Translations under genes and position numbers: made by a program
DNA from: Bacillus sp. N13C7
GTDB taxonomy: Bacteria > Bacillota > Bacilli > Bacillales > Bacillaceae
Length of the DNA: 64,000 bases
Direction: 5' to 3'
Assembly (NCBI RefSeq): GCF_026790065.1
Contig: NZ_JALAMO010000007.1
Span: 432,829 to 496,828 of the forward strand
Shown here: piece by piece, positions 23,958-35,176 of the stretch
Layout of the letters: every line of letters begins with the position of its first letter
Numbering within the stretch: the stretch's first letter is position 1
The notes under the pieces: generated by a model
Seen by the model: the letters and a program-made list of their open reading frames with translations, nothing else
What the model was told of the DNA's origin: nothing
The model's database searches: none

Positions 23958-24655
23958 TAAAAGAACATATAACGGAAAATCTCCTTGATATAGTGTTCGA
24001 TCATAAGCTGAAATGTAACGCAGGTGATCAGATAAATCACAATCGTTGAGTAAATGATATCAGCCTTTCCTTTATATGAATGCTGGTAACTGCTCATCAT
24101 CGCAGGAGGAATGGCAAAAAATGCACCGATTAAACCAACGGCTAACACGGTAAAGCAAATGTCTGTATGTAATAAAAACAATAAAAGGGCAAAAATCAAA
24201 ATAGCTGTAAACGGAATGAGAAACGCACCAAACCTTGAAAAGGAATCCTTGAAAGATACTTGGTTTCCCGCGATTTTCAAAGCGAAAAAGATCAAGGCAT
24301 GCAAACCGAAAAGAAACAGGGCAAAGTAAATGGTTGGTTCTAAGAAGACTGCTGTAAAGCTTACGCTTCCGGGACCGTCTGATAGAAGAGTGTACAACAT
24401 CAAAGGGGTCAGCAAACTGAATAGAACCATCGTAATAACTGCGCTGATCAGCTGCTCTCCGCCTGTTGTTCTACACTCCTGATAAGGGCGTTTCAGGACG
24501 GCAAGGACAAAAGAACCGAACTGCTTTGCAGCTTGTTTTGCAGTGGCTCCGGTTTGAGCTGCCTGCTGTTGGCCTGATTGACCAGGGAGAGGTGATCCGC
24601 ATTTCTCACAAAACTTTCCGCCATCTGTTTGATGGCCGCATTGAGGACAATACAT
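23957..24655 (-). CDS. yvbI: Zinc-ribbon multi-pass membrane protein YvbI
   Basis: A 232-residue protein with an N-terminal zinc ribbon (CPQCGHQTDGGKFCEKCGSP, residues 3-22), a Gln/Ala-rich linker and about five hydrophobic helices that fill the C-terminal three quarters (for example LISAVITMVLFSLLTPLMLY and FGAFLIPFTAILIFALLLF). This layout recurs in Bacillus membrane proteins of unknown role. The neighbouring convergent gene yvbJ shares the same kind of ribbon, which suggests but does not show a related job. The start at 24655 follows an AAAGGAG site on the minus strand. Confidence 0.8.
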   Translation of the reverse strand: MYCPQCGHQTDGGKFCEKCGSPLPGQSGQQQAAQTGATAKQAAKQFGSFVLAVLKRPYQECRTTGGEQLISAVITMVLFSLLTPLMLYTLLSDGPGSVSFTAVFLEPTIYFALFLFGLHALIFFALKIAGNQVSFKDSFSRFGAFLIPFTAILIFALLLFLLHTDICFTVLAVGLIGAFFAIPPAMMSSYQHSYKGKADIIYSTIVIYLITCVTFQLMIEHYIKEIFRYMFF

Positions 24656-24765
24656 AAAATAACTCCTTTATCTATAATATAGGGAAAATAGACTAATAGG
24701 TTTATTATAAAAGAAAAAAGTTGTAAAGTAACCAATATTCATACAAAAATACCATATAAAAAAGA

Positions 24766-24797
24766 CACGAGCCCAATAGCAGCTGTGTCGTTTTTAT
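24766..24797 (-). terminator. Terminator after yvbH
   Basis: On the minus strand GACAC and GTGTC flank a loop and are followed by TTTTTTATA. Confidence 0.75.
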
Positions 24798-24800
24798 ATG

Positions 24801-25421
24801 CTAGTTATTTATATATTTCTCAAATACATCCCCAAAATCCTTAATATGATACTGCGAGCGAACGGATGTCAGCCAAGTGAATCCGAATTCAGTCAGCTCT
24901 TTATATTGCGTTTCAATATTGACGTGCTCTGGACGGGTATGGTGAAGAATCGTTGCGGCTTTATCCAAGCTTTGTTCCGCTTGATTGATTAAAATATCAT
25001 TTTCATAGGTTGTTTCTGCGATACGAAGCAGTGCTTTATAAAGGTCTTTTAACTTTTCAATTTGGTCTTTGTGCACATCGATGTCGAATTGTTCACCGCC
25101 CAGCTTGAACTTAATTTCAACATCCAAATCGACTTTTCCGGCGGTTTCCAGAAAAACGTCAGAGATTTTATACTGCGAATAAGGATAGCGTTTCAATGTT
25201 CGTTTTGAGGAAGTGGCGCGTTCGCCGTCTACATGGATCAGAGCCAGATTCGTAAAGCAGTATTCGTCTGCTTTTGTTTTAATCAAGAAATATATTTTCT
25301 CATTGTCTTCATGCATGACATAGTCATCAGCATCTGTTTTGTCATAATCCTGAGGGTCGATAATTTTTCCGATATCAGATAAGCCCAGTGCATCTGCTGC
25401 AATTTTTTTGAACATCTGCAT
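24801..25421 (-). CDS. yvbH: PH-domain protein YvbH
   Basis: A 206-residue soluble protein with a bacterial pleckstrin-homology domain in the N-terminal two thirds (KIYFLIKTKADEYCFTNLAL and ERATSSKRTLKRYPYSQYKI). A C-terminal helical oligomerisation segment starts near residue 135, as in the YvbH family. It has no signal peptide and no catalytic motif; the role is unknown. The start at 25421 is followed by FKKIAADALGLSDIGKI, and an AGGAAGG-type site lies upstream on the minus strand. In 168, as I recall, yvbG lies between this gene and the opuC regulator; it is absent here. Confidence 0.85.
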   Translation of the reverse strand: MQMFKKIAADALGLSDIGKIIDPQDYDKTDADDYVMHEDNEKIYFLIKTKADEYCFTNLALIHVDGERATSSKRTLKRYPYSQYKISDVFLETAGKVDLDVEIKFKLGGEQFDIDVHKDQIEKLKDLYKALLRIAETTYENDILINQAEQSLDKAATILHHTRPEHVNIETQYKELTEFGFTWLTSVRSQYHIKDFGDVFEKYINN

Positions 25422-25509
25422 ACGTCCTTCCTATTCCATTTGTCACTTTATTGTAGCATGGAGTGTTTCTGTCAGGCTATAACTGATAAAATCACAACAT
25501 TTTATCCAC

Positions 25510-25551
25510 AAAAGAAAGCAGTTCCCTTACTTCAGGAAACTGCTTTCTTTT
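25510..25551 (-). terminator. Terminator of opcR that overlaps its coding end
   Basis: AAAAGAAAGCAGTT (25510-25523) and AACTGCTTTCTTTT (25538-25551) are perfect 14-bp arms. On the minus strand the first arm encodes the last residues of OpcR, the stop codon sits in the loop and a T-rich tract follows. Confidence 0.85.
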
Positions 25552-26084
25552 GTTTTCGGCACGTATTGAAAGACTTCCTCGCTCTCAAAGAATTCAATCA
25601 ATCTGCTCAGCCAGTCATAGTAATGGAGCCATTCTCTTAATTCATTCAGCAGCTGATTGACTTTCTCTTCCGCTTCCGGGGTAAGCCCGTCCCTTTGTAA
25701 AAGATCAGTCAGCTCCCGGTTTAATTTTTTATACAGCACTTTGTTTTTGCTTACGACCTTTGTCCAGTTCGCCGCAAATAATGAAATGAAGGTTTGATAA
25801 TAATCCTGCTCGACGTCATATAGGTCTTTTCGTACGCCTTTTTCAAACACCTTTTCGGCAATATTGGCATCGATCATTTCACGGACAACCTGGCTCATCC
25901 GTGTTTTGCTCATGCCTGTTGCCTCTGACAGCTCGCTTAGCGTCATCGGTTTTCGATTCATATAGATAATTCCAAGCACACGCCCGACAGTTGAAGGCAT
26001 TCCAAACGTATGCATATTTTCGGCAATCTTCTCAATGAGATGCTCTTCAGCATGTTCAATGATGTCGAGAGCAGTTTTTTCCAC
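25527..26084 (-). CDS. opcR: GbsR-type repressor OpcR of opuC
   Basis: A 185-residue MarR-superfamily regulator of the GbsR subgroup. A winged helix lies near residues 30-85 (GRVLGIIYMNRKPMTLSELS, SKTRMSQVVREM), followed by a helical C-terminus. It is divergent from opuCA, and in B. subtilis the equivalent protein (OpcR, YvbF) represses the opuC operon. It is a close paralog of yvaV at 29819-30361: the two share long identical stretches such as ASVMHTFGMPSTVGRVLGI-like segments around the helix-turn-helix. The C-terminal codons form part of the gene's own terminator. A minus-strand TATATT near 26125 is a plausible -10. Confidence 0.88.
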   Translation of the reverse strand: MEKTALDIIEHAEEHLIEKIAENMHTFGMPSTVGRVLGIIYMNRKPMTLSELSEATGMSKTRMSQVVREMIDANIAEKVFEKGVRKDLYDVEQDYYQTFISLFAANWTKVVSKNKVLYKKLNRELTDLLQRDGLTPEAEEKVNQLLNELREWLHYYDWLSRLIEFFESEEVFQYVPKTKESSFLK

Positions 26085-26258
26085 AGCTGATCATCCCTTC
26101 AAATGGCAATTGATGGTGTCAATATAACATATTTCTGACAGTTGTTGAAAATAGCTGAATGCAGAGGAAGAGGGAGGGATCCGGCGTAATTGTAAGAACA
26201 CCCTCTCCGTCTTGGTCATAACAATAGATAATCTGTAAATAACATATAATTTCAACAC

Positions 26259-26296
26259 ATTGTAAACTTTTTATTTTATAAAGTTCAAACTATAAT
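26259..26296 (+). promoter_or_regulatory. opuC promoter region with block shared with opuB
   Basis: The 24 bases at 26259-26282 (beginning ATTGTAAACTTTTTATTT) are identical to 30523-30546 upstream of opuB. In both cases they lie exactly 8 bases before a TATAAT -10 (26291-26296 here). No good -35 is visible, so an activator or a weak promoter is possible. The block is a candidate binding site for the OpcR/YvaV regulators. Confidence 0.6.
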
Positions 26297-26346
26297 AAAG
26301 ATTATACTTTTCAGAAAATTAAAGAGAACCTGCGGAGGTGCACGGA

Positions 26347-27486
26347 TTGCTGAAATTAGAACAAGTGTCAAAAGTATATAAAGGCGGCAAAAAGGCTGTG
26401 AACAGCATTGATTTAGATATCGCCAAGGGCGAATTTATCTGTTTTATCGGCCCGAGCGGCTGCGGAAAAACGACGACGATGAAAATGATCAATAGATTAA
26501 TTGAACCATCGTCAGGAAACATCTTTATCGACGGAGAAAATATTATGGAGCAGGACCCGGTTGAACTGAGGAGAAAAATCGGCTATGTGATTCAGCAGAT
26601 CGGTCTGTTCCCCCACATGACCATCCAGCAGAACATCTCACTTGTGCCAAAGCTGCTGAAATGGCCTGAAGAAAAACGGAAAGAACGGGCGAGAGAGCTG
26701 TTAAAGCTTGTGGATATGGGCCCGGAATATTTAGGCCGTTACCCCCATGAGCTCAGCGGCGGACAGCAGCAAAGAATCGGCGTGCTGCGTGCACTGGCTG
26801 CGGAACCCCCTCTCATTCTAATGGATGAACCGTTCGGAGCGCTTGACCCAATTACGCGTGATTCCCTTCAGGAAGAATTCAAAAAACTGCAAAGAACCTT
26901 AAACAAAACGATTGTGTTTGTAACCCATGATATGGATGAAGCGATTAAGCTGGCTGACCGGATCGTGATTTTAAAAGCGGGAGAAATCGTTCAAGTCGGC
27001 ACACCCGATGAGATTCTCCGGAACCCTGCAAATGAATTTGTTGAAGAATTTATCGGGAAAGAACGCCTGATCCAGTCGAGACCGGATATCGAGCGGGTAG
27101 AGCAAATGATGAACAGAACACCTGTGACGGTATCAGCGGACAAAACGCTTTCACAGGCGATTCAGCTGATGAGAGAAAAACGTGTCGATTCACTGCTTGT
27201 TGTGGACCGGCAAAATGTGCTGAAGGGCTATGTTGATGTGGAAATGATTGATCAAAACCGCAAAAAAGCGAGCGTCGTTGGCGATGTATACCGCTCGGAT
27301 ATATATACTGTGCAAAAAGGAGCGCTTCTTCGCGATACGGTCCGGAAAATCCTGAAGCAGGGAATCAAGTATGTTCCTGTGGTGGATGAACAGAATCATT
27401 TAGCAGGAATTGTGACGAGAGCGAGCCTTGTTGATATCGTATACGATTCCATATGGGGCGAGGAAGACCAGCTCATGACGATCTGA
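26347..27486 (+). CDS. opuCA: Osmoprotectant ABC transporter ATPase OpuCA
   Basis: Cytoplasmic ATPase of OpuC, a broad-specificity importer for glycine betaine, carnitine, ectoine and other compatible solutes. The 379-residue protein has Walker A GPSGCGKTTTMKMI near residue 36, signature LSGGQQQR, Walker B LILMDEPFGALD and the H-loop in VFVTHDMDEA. Two CBS domains at the C-terminus (from about residue 255) sense ionic strength or nucleotides in this family. The TTG at 26347 is the start because CGGAGGTG is correctly spaced from it; the GTG nine bases upstream lies inside that site. First gene of opuCABCD. Confidence 0.95.
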   Translation: MLKLEQVSKVYKGGKKAVNSIDLDIAKGEFICFIGPSGCGKTTTMKMINRLIEPSSGNIFIDGENIMEQDPVELRRKIGYVIQQIGLFPHMTIQQNISLVPKLLKWPEEKRKERARELLKLVDMGPEYLGRYPHELSGGQQQRIGVLRALAAEPPLILMDEPFGALDPITRDSLQEEFKKLQRTLNKTIVFVTHDMDEAIKLADRIVILKAGEIVQVGTPDEILRNPANEFVEEFIGKERLIQSRPDIERVEQMMNRTPVTVSADKTLSQAIQLMREKRVDSLLVVDRQNVLKGYVDVEMIDQNRKKASVVGDVYRSDIYTVQKGALLRDTVRKILKQGIKYVPVVDEQNHLAGIVTRASLVDIVYDSIWGEEDQLMTI

Positions 27487-27508
27487 CCAGGGGAGGAGCT
27501 CTATTAAG

Positions 27509-29093
<1,585 letters not shown>

Positions 29094-29110
29094 GAAAAGA
29101 GGTGGATCAT

Positions 29111-29785
29111 ATGGAGGTACTACAGCAGCTTGGCACTTACTATTCGCAAAACGGCAGCTACGTGCTGCAGGAGTTTTACCGCCATTTTCTGATGTCGGTG
29201 TACGGCGTTTTGTTTGCCGCCATTGTTGGGATTCCGCTCGGCATCCTGATAGCCAGATACAGAACATTAAGCGGATGGGTTTTTGCGGTGACGAACGTCA
29301 TTCAAACCATCCCGGCTCTCGCCATGCTTGCCGTGCTGATGCTTGTCATGGGGCTGGGTGCTAATACAGTGATATTGTCATTATTTCTGTATTCTCTTCT
29401 GCCGATTATCAGAAATACGTATACAGGCATTATCAGCATTGAACATGCCTATTTGGAATCCGGAAAAGCGATGGGAATGACAAAATGTCAAGTGCTGCGG
29501 ATGGTCGAGCTTCCGCTTGCGCTTTCTGTTATTATGGCCGGCCTCCGCACCGCGCTTGTCATCGCCATCGGCATTACAGCGATCGGGACATTTGTCGGTG
29601 CAGGCGGTCTCGGGGATATCATCGTCAGAGGATCAAATGCAACAAATGGAACCGCGATTATACTGGCGGGTGCAATCCCCACGGCTCTGATGGCGGTGAT
29701 AGCCGATTTGGTGATGGGCTGGCTTGAACGCACGTTAAGCCCGATTAAAAAGAAAAAGAAGAAAAATCTGGCCGGCGCCGCATAA
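29111..29785 (+). CDS. opuCD: Osmoprotectant ABC transporter permease OpuCD
   Basis: Second membrane subunit of OpuC, 224 residues with about six helices. The ATPase-contact segment is ESGKAMGMTKCQVLRMVELP near residue 118. The C-terminal tail is very basic (LSPIKKKKKKN). The ATG at 29111 is preferred because GAGGTGG precedes it; a GTG nine bases upstream lies within that site. Last gene of the operon; a terminator follows at once, shared with the convergent yvaV. Confidence 0.94.
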   Translation: MEVLQQLGTYYSQNGSYVLQEFYRHFLMSVYGVLFAAIVGIPLGILIARYRTLSGWVFAVTNVIQTIPALAMLAVLMLVMGLGANTVILSLFLYSLLPIIRNTYTGIISIEHAYLESGKAMGMTKCQVLRMVELPLALSVIMAGLRTALVIAIGITAIGTFVGAGGLGDIIVRGSNATNGTAIILAGAIPTALMAVIADLVMGWLERTLSPIKKKKKKNLAGAA

Positions 29786-29786
29786 G

Positions 29787-29820
29787 AAAAAACGCCTTGT
29801 GAATGACAGGGCGTTTTTTT
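29787..29820. terminator. Bidirectional terminator between opuCD and yvaV
   Basis: AACGCC (29791-29796) and GGCGTT (29809-29814) are flanked by A and T runs. It is the only DNA between the opuC operon and the next regulator; in 168 this junction holds the sdp locus. Confidence 0.88.
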
Positions 29821-30361
29821 ACGGCTTCGGCACATATTTAAAAATTTCTTCGCTTTCAAAAAACTCAATCAATCGCCCGAGCCAATTATAATAATCGAGC
29901 CATTCCTTTAGTTCCTTCAGCAGCTCATTGACTTTTTCTTCCGCTTCAGGAGTAAGCTCTTCGTCCAAGACGCTGAGCAGTTCCCGATTGAGTTTTTTAT
30001 GCATCATTTTGTTCTTGCTGACGACTTTGCTCCAAGTGGCTGTAAACAGGGTAATAAACGTTTGGTAGTAATCCTGTTCGACCTCATATAAATCTTTTCG
30101 CACGCCCTTTTCGAACACCTTCTCGGCGATGTTGGCATCCAGCATTTCCCGCACAACCTGGCTCATGCGTGTTTTGCTCATGCCGGTCGCTTCGGAAAGT
30201 TCGGTCAGCGTCATCGGTTTTCGATTCATATAAATAATGCCCAGCACACGTCCGACGGTAGAGGGCATTCCAAATGCATGCATGTTTTCCGCGAGTCTTT
30301 CTATTAAATGGTCCTCAGCTTGTTCAATGATCGTTAACGGATCTTTCTCCAACGGTTTCAA
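29819..30361 (-). CDS. yvaV: GbsR-type regulator YvaV upstream of opuB
   Basis: A 180-residue MarR/GbsR-type regulator, the paralog of OpcR next door. The winged helix is nearly identical (MTLTELSEATGMSKTRMSQV), so both may read similar DNA. It is divergent from opuBA. In B. subtilis opuB is known to be controlled by GbsR in response to choline; the role of YvaV is less clear. It may contribute to control of opuB or opuC. TATATT near 30390 on the minus strand is a possible -10, in a context like that upstream of opcR. Confidence 0.85.
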   Translation of the reverse strand: MKPLEKDPLTIIEQAEDHLIERLAENMHAFGMPSTVGRVLGIIYMNRKPMTLTELSEATGMSKTRMSQVVREMLDANIAEKVFEKGVRKDLYEVEQDYYQTFITLFTATWSKVVSKNKMMHKKLNRELLSVLDEELTPEAEEKVNELLKELKEWLDYYNWLGRLIEFFESEEIFKYVPKP

Positions 30362-30522
30362 TCCTTTCAGCTAACAATTCCGATGTCAATATACCACATT
30401 TTTGATGCGGCGGAAATGCTGTAACAAGAGAATTTGGCAGGAAATTGGAGCAATAAGGAGATCATTACAGGTCAATGCAGGTAAATCAGCGTTTACACAT
30501 ACTTTATAAATAATATGAACAA

Positions 30523-30560
30523 ATTGTAAACTTTTTATTTTATAAACTTTATTCTATAAT
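30523..30560 (+). promoter_or_regulatory. opuB promoter region with block shared with opuC
   Basis: 30523-30546 repeats the 24-base block found upstream of opuC. TATAAT follows at 30555-30560 with the same 8-base gap. It is a candidate target of GbsR-type repressors. Confidence 0.6.
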
Positions 30561-30636
30561 GGGAACCATTCAATTGTCTGAAAAATTAAATACGAACTGA
30601 ATGAATTGAATAAACTTAACTTTGGAGGTGCGATGT

Positions 30637-31782
30637 TTGCTGACATTAGAAAATGTCTCGAAAACATACAAGGGCGGCAAAAAAGCTGTGAACAACGTGA
30701 ATCTTAAGATTGCAAAAGGCGAATTTATCTGTTTTATCGGCCCGAGCGGCTGCGGAAAAACGACAACAATGAAAATGATTAACCGATTAATTGAGCCTTC
30801 CGCCGGCAAGATTTTCATTGACGGCGAAAACATTATGGAACAGGACCCCGTAGAGCTTAGGCGTAAGATCGGCTATGTCATTCAGCAAATCGGCCTGTTT
30901 CCTCATATGACCATTCAGCAGAATATTTCACTTGTCCCCAAACTGCTGAATTGGCCGGAGCAGCAGCGGAAAGAACGGGCGCGGGAGCTTCTGAAATTAG
31001 TTGATATGGGGCCTGAATATTTAGACCGTTACCCTCATGAATTAAGCGGGGGACAGCAGCAGCGAATTGGTGTATTACGGGCACTTGCCGCGGAGCCACC
31101 GCTTATCTTAATGGATGAACCGTTTGGGGCACTTGACCCGATTACGAGGGATTCCCTTCAGGAAGAATTTAAAAAACTGCAAAAAACCTTACATAAAACC
31201 ATCGTTTTTGTTACCCACGATATGGATGAAGCGATTAAACTGGCAGACCGGATTGTGATTTTAAAAGCGGGAGAAATCGTTCAAGTTGGAACACCCGATG
31301 ACATTTTAAGAAATCCAGCTGATGAATTTGTCGAGGAATTTATCGGCAAGGAGCGGCTGATCGAGTCATCCAGCCCGGATGTTGAACGGGTTGATCAGAT
31401 TATGAACACACAGCCTGTGACGATCACTGCGGATAAAACGCTTTCTGAAGCCATTCAGCTGATGAGGCAGGAGCGTGTCGATTCACTGCTTGTCGTCGAT
31501 GACGGTCACGTTCTGCAGGGCTATGTAGATGTTGAAATCATTGATCAATCCCGGAAAAAAGCCAATCTCGTAGGAGAGGTTTTACATGAAGATCTTTATA
31601 CAGTATTGGGCGGCACACTGCTAAGGGACACGGTCCGGAAAATTTTAAAACGGGGTGTTAAATATGTCCCTGTTGTGGATAAAGACCGGCGCTTAATTGG
31701 AATTGTGACGAGAGCGAGTCTGGTCGATATTGTGTATGACTCTATCTGGGGAGAAGAAAAGCAGCTCGCGGTATTGTCATAG
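30637..31782 (+). CDS. opuBA: Choline ABC transporter ATPase OpuBA
   Basis: ATPase of OpuB, the choline importer that feeds glycine betaine synthesis. The 381-residue protein carries Walker A GPSGCGKTTTMKMI, LSGGQQQR, LILMDEPFGALD and a pair of C-terminal CBS domains. It is very close to OpuCA, with divergence mostly in the CBS region. The TTG at 30637 is the start because TGGAGGTG lies directly upstream; the frame would open at 30622 inside that site. First of four genes, in the same order as opuC. Confidence 0.95.
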   Translation: MLTLENVSKTYKGGKKAVNNVNLKIAKGEFICFIGPSGCGKTTTMKMINRLIEPSAGKIFIDGENIMEQDPVELRRKIGYVIQQIGLFPHMTIQQNISLVPKLLNWPEQQRKERARELLKLVDMGPEYLDRYPHELSGGQQQRIGVLRALAAEPPLILMDEPFGALDPITRDSLQEEFKKLQKTLHKTIVFVTHDMDEAIKLADRIVILKAGEIVQVGTPDDILRNPADEFVEEFIGKERLIESSSPDVERVDQIMNTQPVTITADKTLSEAIQLMRQERVDSLLVVDDGHVLQGYVDVEIIDQSRKKANLVGEVLHEDLYTVLGGTLLRDTVRKILKRGVKYVPVVDKDRRLIGIVTRASLVDIVYDSIWGEEKQLAVLS

Positions 31783-31796
31783 GGAGGCGATAAGTT

Positions 31797-33382
<1,586 letters not shown>

Positions 33383-33398
33383 AAGGGGGAAGTAGCCA

Positions 33399-34079
33399 AT
33401 GAACGTGCTTGAACAGGTCATGACGTATTATGCGCAGAATGGCAGCTACGTTATGGAAGAATTCGCCCGGCACTTTCTCATGTCGGCTTACGGTGTTTTG
33501 TTTGCCGCTGCCGTCGGAGTTCCGGTCGGAATCCTCATTGCGCATTTTCGCCGTTTGTCAGCCTGGGTGTTCGCAGTAACAAACGTTATTCAGACAATCC
33601 CCGCGCTCGCCATGCTGGCCGTCTTGATGCTTGTCATGGGGCTCGGGGCAAATACGGTGATTGTGTCATTATTTCTGTATTCCCTTCTGCCGATTATCCG
33701 AAACACGTACACAGGCATAGTCAGCATTGAACATGCCTACTTAGAATCGGGAAAAGCGATGGGCATGACGAAATTCCAGGTTCTCCGGATGGTTGAGCTC
33801 CCGCTCGCGCTTTCTGTCATGATGGCGGGCTTGCGCACGGCTCTCGTCATTGCCATCGGGATTACGGCAATCGGTACATTTGTCGGCGCCGGAGGGCTCG
33901 GGGATATGATCGTCCGCGGATCAAACGCGACAAACGGAACTGCAATTATTCTCGCGGGAGCAATACCGACTGCGGTCATGGCGGTTGCCGCTGATTTGCT
34001 AATGGCTTGGCTGGAGCGGGCATTAAGCCCGGTAAAGAAAAAAAGAACCAGAGCGAAACACGTTCAAACCGCTGCATAG
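33399..34079 (+). CDS. opuBD: Choline ABC transporter permease OpuBD
   Basis: Second membrane subunit of OpuB, 226 residues with about six helices. The contact loop is ESGKAMGMTKFQVLRMVELP and the C-terminal tail is basic. It starts at 33399 after AAAGGGGGAAG, 16 bases downstream of opuBC. A terminator closes the operon. Confidence 0.95.
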   Translation: MNVLEQVMTYYAQNGSYVMEEFARHFLMSAYGVLFAAAVGVPVGILIAHFRRLSAWVFAVTNVIQTIPALAMLAVLMLVMGLGANTVIVSLFLYSLLPIIRNTYTGIVSIEHAYLESGKAMGMTKFQVLRMVELPLALSVMMAGLRTALVIAIGITAIGTFVGAGGLGDMIVRGSNATNGTAIILAGAIPTAVMAVAADLLMAWLERALSPVKKKRTRAKHVQTAA

Positions 34080-34086
34080 AATAGAA

Positions 34087-34119
34087 AAAGAGGCTTGGAT
34101 GACTCCAGCCTCTTTTTTT
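34087..34119 (+). terminator. Terminator after opuB
   Basis: AAAGAGGCT (34087-34095) pairs with AGCCTCTTT (34107-34115), followed by TTTTT. Confidence 0.9.
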
Positions 34120-34121
34120 AT

Positions 34122-34633
34122 CTAAATCGTAAACTGATCCATCTTCTCATGAAGCTCCTTCGCCAGCTGCTCAAGTTCTTCGGCATTTTGGAGCACTTGA
34201 TCCATGGAATGGGCGGATTGCTCGGTAATGGAAAATGTTTCTTCAATGCCGGCAGCCGATTCTTCAGATACAGAAGCGATATTTTCAATCGATTGATTGA
34301 TGGTGATCGATTGGTTTGTTAACCGCTTCAGGCCGTCCGTTACTTCCTTAATGCTGTCTGCAACGTGTGTGACGGACTGTTTGATATGCTGCATAGCCTG
34401 ACCGGTGTCTGTCAGGTTTTCTGTTCCTTTTTCGACTTCTGTAAAGCTGCTTTCTAAGTATTTTAATTAATCGATGTGATTTCTTTGATACCGTCAATCC
34501 ATTTCGTGTTGATTTCGTCTGTTTTTTGAATGATATGCTGCATATTAAAAGCGCCTATTCCGCCGACAAGTTAATTGATCAGGATCAGTATCAAAAATAC
34601 CAGGCTGAATTTGCGGGAAATCGTCAGTCGCAT
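34122..34633 (-). pseudogene. yvaQ: Remnant of methyl-accepting chemotaxis receptor YvaQ
   Basis: Only the two ends of a chemoreceptor remain. On the minus strand the ATG at 34631-34633, with AAAGGAG upstream, begins MRLTISRKFSLVFLILILIN, the first membrane helix. It stops at once and then breaks up. Fragments such as NTKWIDGIKEI follow, then another stop. The last ~110 codons (34122 to about 34460) are intact signalling-domain C-terminus with SVTHVADSIKEVTDGLKRL and SEESAAGIEETFSI. A full-length YvaQ has over 550 residues, so roughly 400 codons including the ligand-binding and HAMP regions are gone. No receptor can be made. The gene name rests on position and the receptor-like sequence. Confidence 0.8.
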
Positions 34634-34711
34634 ATAAGTGGTCTCCTTTAAAATCGTAATGTGTGTGGATGTACTATATATCGGCTGAGAAATTGTTTTT
34701 TCACCTGGAAA

Positions 34712-34754
34712 ATAAAAACGGCTCTTTTCTCGTCTTGGAGATCAGAACCGTTTT
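34712..34754 (-). terminator. Terminator after catR
   Basis: On the minus strand AAAACGGTTCT and AGAGCCGTTTT can pair, followed by T residues. The stem contains a G-U pair. Confidence 0.75.
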
Positions 34755-34759
34755 AGCAA

Positions 34760-35086
34760 TCAGTCAAGAAAGGAAGGGTCAATCCATTCTGTCGCCCATT
34801 TTGAAATCTCACCTAAAATGGGAGCTAACGCCTTTCCTTTATCAGTCAAAGAATATTCGATGCGAACCGGAGTTTCAGGGATGACATCCCGCTTCACCAC
34901 TCCTTCAAGCTCAAGTTCTTTCAGCCGTTCTGACAGAACTCTGCCGCTTAGATTTGGAAGTGCTGCTTCAATTTCGCTAAATCGCTGTGACCCGTTCAAG
35001 AGCTGAAATACGATTAAAGCGACCCAGCGTTTACTTAAGATGTCGACTGCCTTTTCAAATCTAGGACACATTTCTGATTGGTTCAT
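34760..35086 (-). CDS. catR: HxlR/MarR-DUF24 family redox regulator CatR (YvaP)
   Basis: A 108-residue HxlR-type winged-helix repressor. The N-terminal MNQSEMCPRFEK carries the conserved Cys7 that senses quinones and thiol-reactive compounds by disulfide formation in the B. subtilis YodB/CatR group. The helix-turn-helix follows (RFSEIEAALPNLSGRVLSERL). In B. subtilis CatR with YodB represses catDE, which is not in this window. The start at 35086 has a GAGGTG-type site upstream on the minus strand; the frame extends 7 codons earlier without one. Confidence 0.88.
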   Translation of the reverse strand: MNQSEMCPRFEKAVDILSKRWVALIVFQLLNGSQRFSEIEAALPNLSGRVLSERLKELELEGVVKRDVIPETPVRIEYSLTDKGKALAPILGEISKWATEWIDPSFLD

Positions 35087-35176
35087 ACTTTTCACCTCGT
35101 CTGTCACTATTATAACGCAAATAACGAGGGAAGGTATGCAAGGGTGATTGATAAAATGAGAAGGAGAGACAGGGGA

